64,000 bases of DNA from positions 6,067,299 through 6,131,298 of the forward strand of contig NZ_CP051167.1 of the NCBI RefSeq assembly GCF_012295525.1. Reading direction: 5' to 3'. Numbering within the stretch: position 1 is the stretch's first letter; each line of letters begins with the position of its first letter. Position numbers and translations under genes: made by a program. The notes under the pieces were generated by a model. It saw only the letters and a list, made by a program, of their open reading frames with translations. It was not told the DNA's origin and ran no database searches. This document shows positions 16,985-26,593 of the stretch, one piece after another. The stretch comes from Oxynema aestuarii AP17. Its GTDB lineage: Bacteria; Cyanobacteriota; Cyanobacteriia; Cyanobacteriales; Laspinemataceae.

Positions 16985-17287
16985 TATCGGTGGCGATCGC
17001 CCGAGTGTTTGCAAAAAGCACTTGAAAAGGGGAAATAATAATTGTTACGGATTCCCTAGGTCGATCGCTTCGGCGAGGAGCAGATCGCTCCGTTACCTTT
17101 TGGGGTCGAAATCGAGTTATCAATCTCGAAAAGATAACATTTTGTAACCTAACGATCGCCCGACCTTCGAGACCCCCAGACCCTAGAGATCCCTGGTTGT
17201 CTCCCTCATTCTTATGATAGATGACGCGATCGGCGATCGCCCGTTAAGATAAAGACAGATGTAATGTCATTTGGAGGCAGGTATTTT

Positions 17288-17437
17288 ATGAACCTCTCAG
17301 AGTTGCTTTCCAAATTTATGCAGTCCGTTTCCGAAGCTGCCGCCCGAATCTTCAGACCCAGCGACGATTCTTATCCTGAAAGCGGCGTCCAACCGTTTGA
17401 AGGCGAACCCTACCACGGCGACGGTGAGGAAAGGTAA
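17288..17437 (+). CDS. 49-residue small protein, paralogue 2
   Basis: MNLSELLSKFMQSVSEAAAR followed by IFRPSDDSYPESGVQPFEGE and PYHGDGEER. The ATG at 17288 is preceded by GGAGG (17273-17277). It aligns with the 49-residue protein encoded 380 bp upstream over its whole length, with the tail ending differing. Both have separate ribosome sites and intergenic regions, so they are a tandem duplication with independent expression. The function is not known to me. Confidence 0.8.
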   Translation: MNLSELLSKFMQSVSEAAARIFRPSDDSYPESGVQPFEGEPYHGDGEER

Positions 17438-17479
17438 GATCGAACGGTGGGCGATCGCCCCCATTGGTTCGGTTTGCGA

Positions 17480-18166
17480 TCAAAACCATTGAGATAAGAA
17501 AAACGCCAATCCCGCACTCGCGAGAGGAACGGTGAGGTTATCAATTCCCAGTTTTGAAAAAGCTTCGAGAACCGTTGCCAACACGGCGATCGCCAAACTC
17601 ACCGCCCAGACTTCCCAGCTATTACCGCGCACGTCAATTAATATTAAAATACTGACAAAATAGGCACCCATCGCCATCGTTAAAGAGCCTTCCACGCTCT
17701 TTTTTTCGCCCCAAAAGCGATAGGGATGTTTGCCGAAATGTTGGCCGATTAACGCGGCTAACCCGTCGCCATACGCCATCACCAGAATGCCGATCGCCGC
17801 ATATTCGGGATGACCCACGGGCCAAAAGCAAGCGACGAGAACGCCGATACTGACCGCATAAAAAAAGGTGCCGAGGCTTTTACGTCCGATACTGTTAATT
17901 CCCGGTAAAAACTCGAAGCGGTAGGACAGTAAGGCGACGGTGGCGGCGACGGCGGACGCCCCAATAGCCACCCAGGCGGGGATTTCCAGCCACCAGGCAA
18001 ATAAAATCACATTTCCCGTACCGATATGCACGATTTTGCGGACGACTTCGGAGGAAATGTGGGTGTATTGGTAAATTCCTTCGGCGGCGAGGATGATTCC
18101 ACCTAACCACAGGGAGACGACCGCCAGTTGTAGGGAAAGAGTACCGATCGATTCAATTTCAAACAC
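17480..18166 (-). CDS. Phytol kinase-like membrane enzyme
   Basis: A 228-residue integral membrane protein with about six to seven hydrophobic segments. The kinase-family motifs are VVRKIVHIGTGNVILFAWWL, MAYGDGLAALIGQHFGKHPY and FWGEKKSVEGSLTMA, as in the dolichol/phytol kinase (VTE5, Slr1652) family. Phytol kinase uses CTP to phosphorylate phytol released from chlorophyll, feeding tocopherol and chlorophyll salvage. Other polyprenol kinases share the motifs, so the substrate is inferred. It is convergent with the second 49-residue gene (42 nt apart). Confidence 0.8.
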   Translation of the reverse strand: MFEIESIGTLSLQLAVVSLWLGGIILAAEGIYQYTHISSEVVRKIVHIGTGNVILFAWWLEIPAWVAIGASAVAATVALLSYRFEFLPGINSIGRKSLGTFFYAVSIGVLVACFWPVGHPEYAAIGILVMAYGDGLAALIGQHFGKHPYRFWGEKKSVEGSLTMAMGAYFVSILILIDVRGNSWEVWAVSLAIAVLATVLEAFSKLGIDNLTVPLASAGLAFFLSQWF

Positions 18167-18281
18167 GGATGTTTAGGGATAGAACTCGTTCCCTACACTT
18201 TAGGCGATCGCCGGGTTGCGTCTCGGTAAAAGTTGGAGAAAAATGAGAGAATAGAGGGAAAGATTGCAGACGGTGGCGATC

Positions 18282-18527
18282 GTGAAGTGGATTTTGACCG
18301 GATTAATTCGGGGTTATCGATGGTTGATTTCGCCCTTATTTCCCCCTTCGTGTCGATTTGAGCCGACCTGTTCTCAATATGCTCTAGAAGCAGTGGAACG
18401 GTTCGGACCGTGGCGGGGAGGTTGGATGGCGATCGCCCGAATTTTGCGCTGTCATCCCTTCCATCCCGGGGGATACGATCCGGTTCCCCCGTTGGAAAAA
18501 GGGCGATCGACCGACGGTAACGGTTAG
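18282..18527 (+). CDS. yidD: Membrane protein insertion efficiency factor YidD
   Basis: An 81-residue protein, [20 protein letters not shown], then [20 protein letters not shown] and [13 protein letters not shown]. The three conserved cysteines (SC, TC, RC) and the GGYDPVP end identify YidD, a small membrane-associated factor that aids YidC insertion. The GTG at 18282 was chosen because family members begin M(K)xxLxxLIRGYR; a GTG at 18273 and a TTG at 18264 are in frame upstream. Confidence 0.92.
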   Translation: MKWILTGLIRGYRWLISPLFPPSCRFEPTCSQYALEAVERFGPWRGGWMAIARILRCHPFHPGGYDPVPPLEKGRSTDGNG

Positions 18528-18531
18528 GCTG

Positions 18532-18732
18532 TTAGGCTTTGAGTTGGAGTCTACCGCGTTTGGTGCTGTGAAGGACGCGGTTGATGATGTCTTGATGGTC
18601 TTCGGCGATCGTGTCGGCTAAAAGAGCTTCTCGCAAGCGCAGGCGATCGCTTCGGGTGAGTTGACCGGAGAGAAAGATTTCCCCGAACAGTTCTTCCATG
18701 GTTTCTTGGCGGCGATTCCCTAAGTGTTGCAT
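18532..18732 (-). CDS. Small conserved-looking protein, unknown
   Basis: A 66-residue protein, MQHLGNRRQETMEELFGEIF to RVLHSTKRGRLQLKA, helical and highly charged, with no signal or membrane segment. It is convergent with yidD with only 4 nt between the stops. The compact fit and the RxxR basic tail suggest a small DNA- or RNA-associated cyanobacterial protein, but I do not recognise a family. Confidence 0.6.
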   Translation of the reverse strand: MQHLGNRRQETMEELFGEIFLSGQLTRSDRLRLREALLADTIAEDHQDIINRVLHSTKRGRLQLKA

Positions 18733-19332
18733 GGGTTTAAAATTCGATCGACGTCACGGCGTGCCTCATTGTGGCCGCTCGGGACGTCGATCGGGGGCGA
18801 TCGCCACCCCCCCTCTACCGAGATCTCGGTCACAAGTAGGAGCGATCGCGATCGCTGACAAATTATAGGTTATCTCAACCCGGCGATCGATCCCTTACTC
18901 GGGAGGGGCGATCGGATCGGCTTATGTATCTGATTGGAATAAATTATCGCACGAACGGCGGGCCATGAAGCAAACGAGGACTGGCAATCTGTCGGCACTA
19001 TCTGAGGCGGTAGCATGTATCTCAATCGAACAGAAGCAGGATGCTGGTAGCGGATAGGTATCGAACATCTCTTGAGGATCGAACTTCTTTGGAAGTCTTT
19101 TGCGATCGCCGATCGCAGGAGGTTGCATTTTAGACTTAAAAGAGCAAAATAGGAGCAAAATTTTGCAACAGCAAGCAAACTGCAAGTAAGGCACCCATCA
19201 AAAATCTCATAAAAAATTAGGCGAACCATCGTTCGCCATAATTTTTGTCTATTTTATCGATTGAAAAAAATTAGAAGATTTGGATCTCAATAGAATTGAG
19301 AGGGCTGTTTCCTTGAAGATGGGCGATCGCCT
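18733..19332. other. 600-bp gap without a supported gene
   Basis: Divergent/terminal space between the small gene at 18532 and the lipoprotein gene. Open frames here are short and unlike proteins. The only recognisable structure is the hairpin at 19220-19237. Confidence 0.6.
19220..19237 (-). terminator. Terminator downstream of the lipoprotein gene
   Basis: GGCGAAC-CATC-GTTCGCC, a perfect 7-bp stem. On the minus strand it is followed by TAATTTTTTATG, an intrinsic-terminator layout, about 95 nt after the lipoprotein stop. T-rich sequence also follows on the plus strand. Confidence 0.55.
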
Positions 19333-19863
19333 TTAGTCGATCGCATCTTCCGCATCTTCTAAGGCGCGTTTGGTCGTTTTCAAATCTTTTTTAGCTTTAT
19401 TTTCTGCCGCATCTACCGTATCTTCTAGGGCGCGTTTGCTCTTTTTCAAGTCTCGATTTGCTTTCGATGTAACCGTATCGGCGACATCTTCAGCTTGGCG
19501 CGCACTTCCTTGTAAGAAATCCTCCGTTTCTTCTTTAGCTTCTTCCAATCCGGCTTTAGCCTTTTTACCGATATTTTCCGCAGCTTCTTCGGCAGAATCG
19601 CCTAACTCCTCTTGAGTTGCCGATAAATCTTCAACGGCGCGGCGTCCGGCTTCGGCGGGGTTACCCGTGCGATTGTCTAAGTTTTGTTCCGCCCGTTCTT
19701 GAAGGGTTTGTACCTTAGCATCGGTGGAATTCATGCCCCCCATCGTGCCACTACTGCACGCAGTCGTTACCACTAAGAAGATCCCGGCTAGTCCGATGGC
19801 CAAAATATTCTTTAAATTATGCTTAAAATCGATAGTTGCGAACCAGTTCGTTAACTTTTTCAT
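19333..19863 (-). CDS. Putative lipoprotein with amphipathic helical repeats
   Basis: A 176-residue protein with ATG at 19863 behind AAGGAAAG. A hydrophobic leader (LAIGLAGIFLVVTTACSS) ends at Cys36, a near-lipobox that has Thr instead of Leu/Val at -3. The rest is Ala/Glu/Lys-rich helix, ending in two copies of a D(L)KK(x)KRALEDxxDA(A)E unit and resembling LEA-type or apolipoprotein-like stress proteins. It is likely anchored on the periplasmic face of a membrane. Function unknown; an alternative is a non-lipidated secreted protein. Confidence 0.65.
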   Translation of the reverse strand: MKKLTNWFATIDFKHNLKNILAIGLAGIFLVVTTACSSGTMGGMNSTDAKVQTLQERAEQNLDNRTGNPAEAGRRAVEDLSATQEELGDSAEEAAENIGKKAKAGLEEAKEETEDFLQGSARQAEDVADTVTSKANRDLKKSKRALEDTVDAAENKAKKDLKTTKRALEDAEDAID

Positions 19864-20145
19864 AAATCTTTCCTTGTCGTCCAACAGCAAGAGTGAAAAA
19901 AACTGAAACTGGACGAATGATAAATTCATCCAGTTTCCGAAAGCTATCGAATTTTTTGATTCAATCTGGCCGTGAGAATTACGAAGCTCCAGATCTTTTC
20001 GATATGTCCCTCGCTATCAATTAGCTTAGGCGTGGGAGGGCGATCGCTACCTCTATCTCAAGTCTTATATTTCTATCGGTAGAAATCTTTCATTCGGACG
20101 ATTGACCGTTCTCCTCTCATGAGAACCTTATGAGAAATTGAGAAA

Positions 20146-20835
20146 TTACGATCGACTGCGTCCGGGTTTGACCCCCGTTACGCCCACGCGGGCATCACCC
20201 CAGCGATGAACTTCTACTCGTTCCAAACCTGCTTTTTTGGCATAGGTATAAAGTTCGTCCCCGGTCGAACACATACTCAAATGGGCGGGACGGCGATCGA
20301 TCGGATAAGAAAAGCCCTCCATAAACATTTCCCAACCGCGTTTGGAGGTGATATCGAGATTGTCAAAAAAGCAACGTCCGCCGGGTTTGAGAACGCGAAA
20401 GGCTTCGAGGATGTAACGATAGCGATCCCATTCGTACAAGTGCATGAAAACTACCGTACAGTAAACCATATCGATAGAAGAATCGGGGATTTCACTCAAC
20501 CCCACCGTACTTAATTCAATCAGTTCGATGTTGTCCAATCCCGCCAAACGTTCGGCAGCATAACGCAACATTTGCCCGGAAATATCGGTGCCGATCCATT
20601 GGGCACATTTCGGGCTTAAAAACTTGCCCACTCTGCCAATTCCGCAGCCAATTTCCAAACAGATATCGGTGGGACGAATCCCGACCAAGCGTTCGATTCG
20701 GTTGACGGTATTGAGTCCGGTTCGATCTAATTCGGCTTCGTCGGTATGTCCGGCTACATATAATTTGGCGTTATCACTGGATCCGGCTAAATTATCCCAG
20801 GTTTCTTTATATTGGGAGCGATTTTCGATATGCAC
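20146..20835 (-). CDS. Class I SAM-dependent methyltransferase
   Basis: A 229-residue Rossmann-fold methyltransferase starting at GTG 20835. The SAM-binding motif I is ICLEIGCGIGRVGKFL, the acidic residue of motif II is in WIGTDISGQML, motif III-like VYCTVVFMHLYEWDRY follows, and LKPGGRCFFDNLDI is motif post-III. The acceptor cannot be named. There is no obvious partner gene: miaB is divergent 302 nt away and the lipoprotein gene lies downstream on the same strand. Confidence 0.75.
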   Translation of the reverse strand: MHIENRSQYKETWDNLAGSSDNAKLYVAGHTDEAELDRTGLNTVNRIERLVGIRPTDICLEIGCGIGRVGKFLSPKCAQWIGTDISGQMLRYAAERLAGLDNIELIELSTVGLSEIPDSSIDMVYCTVVFMHLYEWDRYRYILEAFRVLKPGGRCFFDNLDITSKRGWEMFMEGFSYPIDRRPAHLSMCSTGDELYTYAKKAGLERVEVHRWGDARVGVTGVKPGRSRS

Positions 20836-20962
20836 GGCAGCTCTATTTTGGTACGGCGATCGATTTCAAGCTCAAATGATAGACGATCGCCCGGGCGACA
20901 ACGAACGACGATTTCGGCAACGGCGATCGCAGGTTTTAGCGGAGCAATTGAACCCCAGGCTC

Positions 20963-20968
20963 TATAAT
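20963..20968 (+). promoter_or_regulatory. Candidate -10 element ahead of miaB
   Basis: A perfect TATAAT in a GC-rich setting, 170 nt upstream of the miaB ATG. No good -35 hexamer sits 16-18 nt before it, so this is a weak prediction. Confidence 0.3.
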
Positions 20969-21137
20969 AGAGGATGCGTTTGAGTCTGTGCGGAGATCTG
21001 ACGCCGATGCTAAGGGAAAGGAGCGATCGCGTTAGGGTCAATGCCACAGCCGAGCTGTCCGCGTCGATCCCGATGAAAGCAACGGCAGCAGATCGCGACT
21101 CAATCTTCGACCGTTTAGTGACAAACCATCGATAACT

Positions 21138-22502
21138 ATGTCGTCTTCTCCTCGCCGATATCATATTACAACCTTCGGCTGTCAGATGAACAAAGCCGAC
21201 TCGGAGCGCATGGCTGGTATTCTCGATAACATGGGCTTCAAGTGGGTGGAAGACCCGTTAGCGGCGGATCTCGTCGTGTACAACACCTGCACGATTCGCG
21301 ACAATGCAGAACAAAAAGTTTATTCTTATCTGGGCCGACAAGCCAAACGCAAACAAGAGAAACCGGATTTAACCTTAGTGGTCGCCGGATGCGTGGCGCA
21401 ACAGGAAGGGGAAGCGCTGATGCGGCGGGTTCCGGAACTGGATTTGGTGATGGGGCCGCAACATGCGAACCGCCTGCAAGATTTGCTCGACGACGTGTTT
21501 GCGGGCAATCAGGTGGTCGCCACGGAACCGATTCATATTATCGAAGATATCACCAAACCGCGCCGGGATAGTCGGGTGACGGCTTGGGTGAACGTGATTT
21601 ACGGTTGTAACGAACGCTGCAGCTACTGCGTGGTTCCGAACGTGCGCGGAATCGAGCAATCGCGGACGCCGGAGGCGATTCGGGCGGAAATGGAGGAACT
21701 CGGACGTCAGGGGTACAAGGAAGTGACCTTACTCGGACAGAATATCGACGCTTACGGGCGCGATTTGCCGGGGACGAAAGAGGACGGACGGCATTTGTAT
21801 AATTTTACCGATCTGCTCTATTTCGTTCACGACGTTCCGGGGATCGAACGGATTCGGTTCGCGACGAGTCACCCCCGTTATTTTACGGAAAGATTGATTC
21901 GCGCTTGTCGGGATTTGCCGAAGGTTTGCGAACATTTTCACATTCCGTTTCAGTCGGGGGATAATGACGTGCTCAAGGCGATGTCGCGGGGATATACGCA
22001 AGAGAAATATCGCCGAATTATCGATAAAATTCGCGAATTGATGCCGGATGCGGCGATTAGTGCGGATGCGATCGTCGGGTTTCCGGGAGAAACGGAAGAA
22101 CAGTTTGAAAATACGCTCAAATTGGTCGACGATATTGGGTTCGATCAGTTGAATACGGCGGCGTATTCGCCGCGTCCCGGGACTCCGGCGGCGCTGTGGG
22201 AAAACCAGCTTTCGGAAGAGGTGAAAAGCGATCGCCTCCAACGGTTGAATCATTTGGTGGGGGTTCGCGCCGCCGAACGATCGCAGCGTTATGGGGGACG
22301 GATTGAAGAGGTGTTAGTCGAGGATCTCAATCCCAAAGATCCGACGCAAGTGATGGGTCGCACGCGATCGAATCGTTTGACCTTTTTCACGGGAGATCTC
22401 GATCGCCTCAAAGGACAATTAGTGAAGGTGAAAATTACCGAAGTTCGCGCCTTTAGTTTGACGGGAGAACCGTTAGAAGTCGCGCAATTAGTGACTGCAT
22501 AA
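21138..22502 (+). CDS. miaB: tRNA-2-methylthio-N6-dimethylallyladenosine synthase
   Basis: A 454-residue radical-SAM methylthiotransferase. The N-terminal UPF0004 domain has the three cluster cysteines Cys15 (TTFGCQMN), Cys51 (YNTCTIRD) and Cys85 (VAGCVAQQ). The radical-SAM CX3CX2C motif is [10 protein letters not shown] (Cys157, 161, 164), and a C-terminal TRAM domain ends the protein. It adds the 2-methylthio group to i6A37 in tRNAs that read codons starting with U. The length and all motifs are standard; the TTFGCQMN motif favours MiaB over RimO or MtaB. Confidence 0.95.
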   Translation: MSSSPRRYHITTFGCQMNKADSERMAGILDNMGFKWVEDPLAADLVVYNTCTIRDNAEQKVYSYLGRQAKRKQEKPDLTLVVAGCVAQQEGEALMRRVPELDLVMGPQHANRLQDLLDDVFAGNQVVATEPIHIIEDITKPRRDSRVTAWVNVIYGCNERCSYCVVPNVRGIEQSRTPEAIRAEMEELGRQGYKEVTLLGQNIDAYGRDLPGTKEDGRHLYNFTDLLYFVHDVPGIERIRFATSHPRYFTERLIRACRDLPKVCEHFHIPFQSGDNDVLKAMSRGYTQEKYRRIIDKIRELMPDAAISADAIVGFPGETEEQFENTLKLVDDIGFDQLNTAAYSPRPGTPAALWENQLSEEVKSDRLQRLNHLVGVRAAERSQRYGGRIEEVLVEDLNPKDPTQVMGRTRSNRLTFFTGDLDRLKGQLVKVKITEVRAFSLTGEPLEVAQLVTA

Positions 22503-22603
22503 TTGCGCGATCTTGTCAAGGTCGCGATCGCGCAGGGTCTGCGTTGCACGATCGCGCTTCAAATTCACCGGGAAATAGACCTTCCGGGGAAGCGCGATCG
22601 CGG

Positions 22604-25600
22604 TCAACTCGCCGCTTCGGGATCGACCACAAACGTCAACACCGTCTCGTCAATCCCTTTGAGCTGCAAGGGGCGACACTTGCGAATCTCCTCGTCCGGC
22701 AAATAGTCCGCCACGGCAGCCGAGACCAAAATACAATCGGGATCGGCGACTTCCTGGAGACGGGCGGCAATATTGACACTCGGCCCGATCGCCGTGTAGT
22801 CCGAGCGTTCCGGGCTGCCGAACATGCCCACTACCGCCGTTCCCTGGTGAATGCCGCAACGAAAGCGCACCCGAGGCAGACCCCGGGCTTCCCAGTTTTG
22901 GTTGAGGCGATCGAGGCGGCGGTGCATCTGGCGGGCTGCGGCCACGGCCCGCAACACCTGTTCGTTCGGCGAACATTCTTCCGGGGCGCCGAAAATCGCC
23001 ATCACCGCATCGCCGACAAACTTATCCACGGTTCCGCCATTGTCGAACACCGCTTGGGTCATTTCCGCCAAATACTCGTTGAGAATTTCCGCCACCCGGC
23101 GCGATCGCACCGTATTCGCCAACTGAGTAAACCCGACGATATCGCTAAATAAAATCGCGATCAAACGGGGTTCCGGACGCAAATCGAGAGCCAGTTCACC
23201 CGTTGCCGCCTTTTCCACCAACGTCGGCGGCAAAAAGCGCTTGAGGACCGACTCGGTTAAATACCGATTCAACTCGGCGACCCGGCGTTCATTTTCCTTG
23301 AGCGCCAGCAGATTGCGAACTTGGGCCAACAACTCGCGATCGTTAAACGGCTTCGCCAAATAGGTATCCGCCCCCTTCTCCACCCCTTCAATCCGGGTTT
23401 CTTCGTTGACCTTCGCCGTGAGCAAAATAATGGGAATCCCCTTAAGCCCAGCATCCTGACGAACCATGCGGATTAAATCCAACCCCGACACCAACGGCAT
23501 CATCAAATCGCTGACGATCAAGTCCGGTGGTTGGGATTGGGCGCTGTCAAAGCCTTCGGCGCCGTTGCGAGCGAACGAGACCCGATAACCCTCCGGTTCG
23601 AGAATCGAGGCGACGTAGTGGCGCAAATCGGCGTTATCGTCCACCACCAGAACCCGCGCCCCGATCGCCACCGCCTCGCGTTCGCCCGCCGCCGTCGGCA
23701 ACTCGGCGGGCAACCCTTGCCAATCCGTGGCATTTTGCAATTCCATTTCCACATCGGCCAATTCCACGGCGGAACGGCGGGGGCTAACTTCCGTCGGCAC
23801 TTCCAAGACGCGATCGCTCGGTAAGTGAGCATTCCCCATCGGCAACCACACCGTAAAGCGACTCCCTTGACCGTAAACCGACTCCACCGTAATTTGACCG
23901 CCGTGGAGTTCCACCAACTCCTTGACCAGAGCCAACCCCAAGCCACTGCCTTCGTAAGAGCGATTCGCCGATCCTTCCGCCTGACGAAAGCGCTCGAACA
24001 GGTGGGGGATCTGATCCGTGCGAATGCCAATTCCCGTATCGCCGACCTGGACGATCGCGCGATCGCCCGCCTGATGCAAACTCACCACAATCCGTCCGCC
24101 CCTCGGCGTAAACTTGATCGCATTGGACATCAAGTTATAAAGGACCTTGTCGAACTTTTCGAGATCCAAATAAATCGGTTCGCACGGCTCGATTTGGGCG
24201 ATCGCCGTCAACCCTTTTTTCTCGCAATAGGGGCGAAACATCTCCACCGTTTGCCCGACGAAGGCGACTAAATCGCACGGGCGGAACGTGGCCTGCATTT
24301 TCCCCGCATCGAGGCGCTGGAGGTCGAGCAGTTGGTTGACCAGACGCAGCAGGCGGCGACTGTTGCGCAGGGCGACTTCTGCTTGCTCGGGAGGGAGGGG
24401 TTGCTGGCGTTCCACCGCCGCTTCGAGCGGACCGAGCATCAGAGTGAGGGGGGTGCGAAATTCGTGGGAAATATTTTGAAAAAATTCGGTTTTGAGACGG
24501 TTGAGTTCGAGCAGGCGTTCCGCTTGCTGGCGGGTTTTTTGATAGAGGCGCGACTGTTGGACGGCGATCGCCGCTTGGGCCGCCACCGCCTGGGCCAAGT
24601 CGATTTCTGCAGGCTGCCAGTGGCGAGGGTTGTGGCTTTGACGCAGGGAAATACTGCCGATAATTTTGCCGTCGCCGATCAGGGGAACCACGAGTAAGGC
24701 CCGGGCCGGAAGGCGCAAGGGCAAGTCTACCCCGGCAAATTCCGGGGTCAGTTGCAAGTCGTTGACGACGACGGGGGCTTGAGTGGTGAGCAAGCGTTGT
24801 TGAACCGGATTGCCGCGAATCGGAACGAGCGATCGCGGTAATTCGGACGGGAAATGACGGCCCGAGGGGAGCGAGTCCCCTTCCTCCGGAGCGCGATCGC
24901 CTTCGTCCCCCGCCGTCAGGGAACTGTCGTGGGAGACTTCCACCGCTTGCAAACTGGCATCGTACAGGCCCACGCACTGCACGTATTCGTCATCTTCGGT
25001 CCACAACGAGAGGGCGCAGCCGTCCGCCTGCAACGCTTGTCCGAGTTGTTCGGCGATCGCCGCAAAAATATCTTGCGGGTTGAGACTCGACCGGATCGCC
25101 GTCGTAATCGCGTTAATTAGGGCTTCCTGTTTCGCCAGGGCCTGCACTTGCGCGTAAGCTCTCGCCTGGGACAACGACAGTCCGGCTTGATCGGCGACCA
25201 TAAATACTAACTGCACTTCGTCGTCTTGCCACGAATGCGGTTCGCCGCATTGATGCAGGGCCAACACCGCCAGTAAATCCATGCGAAACATCAACGGGAC
25301 GATCAAACTCGACCGGATATTTGCCGCCCGATAGGCGGCTCGTCGTCGTTCGGCAGCCTCGCTGTCGTCCTGAAACAGGGGATGAGTTTCTACATCTGCG
25401 ATCGCTTCGAGGTCGTAGGTCAGCCAGACCGTTTCCGCCAAGATTTCCGGGGGCAGGGTGGGGGTGTTGCCCCCTTTGGTTTTTTGATAGATGAACGATT
25501 CCTCGTCCAGGCGGTCGTCTTGACAGGAGCGCACGATCGCGTAACTCGCTTCAAACATTTGACCGAGGGTTTGGACGATCGTTTGCAGGATCTGGCGGTC

Positions 25601-26080
25601 CGTGGTGCGCGATCGAATCGTATTGGTAATCGCGTTGAGCAACGATTCCTGGCGCAAGGTGCGGCAAAGTTCGCGGGTGCGCGCCTTGAGGACGTTGTGG
25701 GTGTCGATCGCCTGGGCGACTACCCCTTTGAGTTTCTCGTCGTTCCAGGGTTTGGTGACGTATTTAAAAACTTTACCGGAGTTGATCGCATCGACGAGAT
25801 CTTCGACGTCGGTGTAAGCGGTGAGGATGATCCGGATCGTGTCTGGATATTGGGTCGCCGTCAGGCTGAGAAATTCCGTACCGCTCATGCGCGGCATCCG
25901 TTGGTCGGAGATAATCACGGCGATATCCCCTTCGCGATCGAGCAGTTGCAGGGCGTCTTGGGCGTTGTCGGCTCTCAGAACGCGATAATCGTGATAAAAG
26001 GTGCGATAAAGCAAGTCGAGATTGTCCGGCTCGTCATCGACGACCAGAATTTTCGGCTTACTTTTGGGTTCCTCACTCAT
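22604..26080 (-). CDS. Hybrid histidine kinase with C-terminal class III nucleotide cyclase
   Basis: About 1158 residues; ATG at 26080 follows CAGGAG. Domain order: receiver (phospho-Asp near residue 59, ISDQRMPRMSG), two GAF domains (about 150-540), HisKA with the His near 539 (NISHEFRTPLTL), HATPase_c (GRIVVSLHQAGD to YEGSGLGLALVKELVELHGG), a second receiver (Asp near 858, IVSDLMMPLVSG), then a class III cyclase. The cyclase keeps both metal-binding aspartates (LFSDIVGFT, near 980; KFVGDAVMAIFG, near 1024), the Lys used for adenine recognition and the PSVNIAARL transition-state residues. It probably makes cAMP under phosphorelay control, in the style of cyanobacterial CyaC. Confidence 0.88.
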   Translation of the reverse strand: MSEEPKSKPKILVVDDEPDNLDLLYRTFYHDYRVLRADNAQDALQLLDREGDIAVIISDQRMPRMSGTEFLSLTATQYPDTIRIILTAYTDVEDLVDAINSGKVFKYVTKPWNDEKLKGVVAQAIDTHNVLKARTRELCRTLRQESLLNAITNTIRSRTTDRQILQTIVQTLGQMFEASYAIVRSCQDDRLDEESFIYQKTKGGNTPTLPPEILAETVWLTYDLEAIADVETHPLFQDDSEAAERRRAAYRAANIRSSLIVPLMFRMDLLAVLALHQCGEPHSWQDDEVQLVFMVADQAGLSLSQARAYAQVQALAKQEALINAITTAIRSSLNPQDIFAAIAEQLGQALQADGCALSLWTEDDEYVQCVGLYDASLQAVEVSHDSSLTAGDEGDRAPEEGDSLPSGRHFPSELPRSLVPIRGNPVQQRLLTTQAPVVVNDLQLTPEFAGVDLPLRLPARALLVVPLIGDGKIIGSISLRQSHNPRHWQPAEIDLAQAVAAQAAIAVQQSRLYQKTRQQAERLLELNRLKTEFFQNISHEFRTPLTLMLGPLEAAVERQQPLPPEQAEVALRNSRRLLRLVNQLLDLQRLDAGKMQATFRPCDLVAFVGQTVEMFRPYCEKKGLTAIAQIEPCEPIYLDLEKFDKVLYNLMSNAIKFTPRGGRIVVSLHQAGDRAIVQVGDTGIGIRTDQIPHLFERFRQAEGSANRSYEGSGLGLALVKELVELHGGQITVESVYGQGSRFTVWLPMGNAHLPSDRVLEVPTEVSPRRSAVELADVEMELQNATDWQGLPAELPTAAGEREAVAIGARVLVVDDNADLRHYVASILEPEGYRVSFARNGAEGFDSAQSQPPDLIVSDLMMPLVSGLDLIRMVRQDAGLKGIPIILLTAKVNEETRIEGVEKGADTYLAKPFNDRELLAQVRNLLALKENERRVAELNRYLTESVLKRFLPPTLVEKAATGELALDLRPEPRLIAILFSDIVGFTQLANTVRSRRVAEILNEYLAEMTQAVFDNGGTVDKFVGDAVMAIFGAPEECSPNEQVLRAVAAARQMHRRLDRLNQNWEARGLPRVRFRCGIHQGTAVVGMFGSPERSDYTAIGPSVNIAARLQEVADPDCILVSAAVADYLPDEEIRKCRPLQLKGIDETVLTFVVDPEAAS

Positions 26081-26593
26081 GCACCGATCTCCTGCTGCAA
26101 GGGGTCTCAACATTCACGCCGATAGGGATTGGGGCGTCGCGATCGCCCGGCTCGATCGCTCAAGTCCCCGGGGGTCGCCGCGTGCGGGCGCGATCCCGGC
26201 TCGTCCCCCCTGTCCGGCGAAGATCTCGGCTGCTGCCTCCCACGGCGCATCCCGTTTTCAAACCCTTTAGCCCCGTTCTATCCTCTGTTAATGGGTTGTG
26301 TCTGCTCACGTCAGCCAAAATCAGGACGCTTTCCTCGGATATAATCTTCAAGGTCAATTATCGCTCGTTCGTTCACCCACGGGAGAGTTCCCTAGCCACT
26401 CCAGGGGTGCAGTGGACGGGGGTTAACTACAGAAGCCGAAAACTTACCCAATCTTATCCAATCTTACTCAAATCGTGAGAAATTCCCGGAGCATTGACCA
26501 ATATTTCTAGAAACTGAATTGTTAATAAAGTCATCAGTGGTGGTAAAATTAGCTCTAGTTAGGCGCTATTGGTAGCGTAGAGCATTTAACTCC
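26081..26593. other. 512-bp gap upstream of tnpB
   Basis: No gene is supported. The right end holds the TnpB element's presumed left-end hairpin; imperfect direct repeats of CCAATCTTA occur near 26450. Confidence 0.5.
26564..26577 (+). repeat. Hairpin at the presumed left end of the TnpB element
   Basis: CGCTA-TTGG-TAGCG, a perfect 5-bp stem 16 nt upstream of the tnpB ATG. IS200/IS605 elements have subterminal hairpins near their ends; the element boundary itself could not be fixed. Confidence 0.35.

Noticed and set aside
16765-17025. An 86-codon plus-strand frame over the first 49-residue gene
   Set aside because: It runs out of frame through the small gene and the terminator; the 49-codon frame has the paralogue and the ribosome site.
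18870-19229. A 119-codon minus-strand frame
   Set aside because: Cys/Ser/Leu-rich composition, no motif, no ribosome site, and it overlaps the terminator hairpin.
22851-25120. Several plus-strand frames across the hybrid kinase gene
   Set aside because: All are GC-rich shadows of the minus-strand coding sequence with Arg/Pro/Gly bias.
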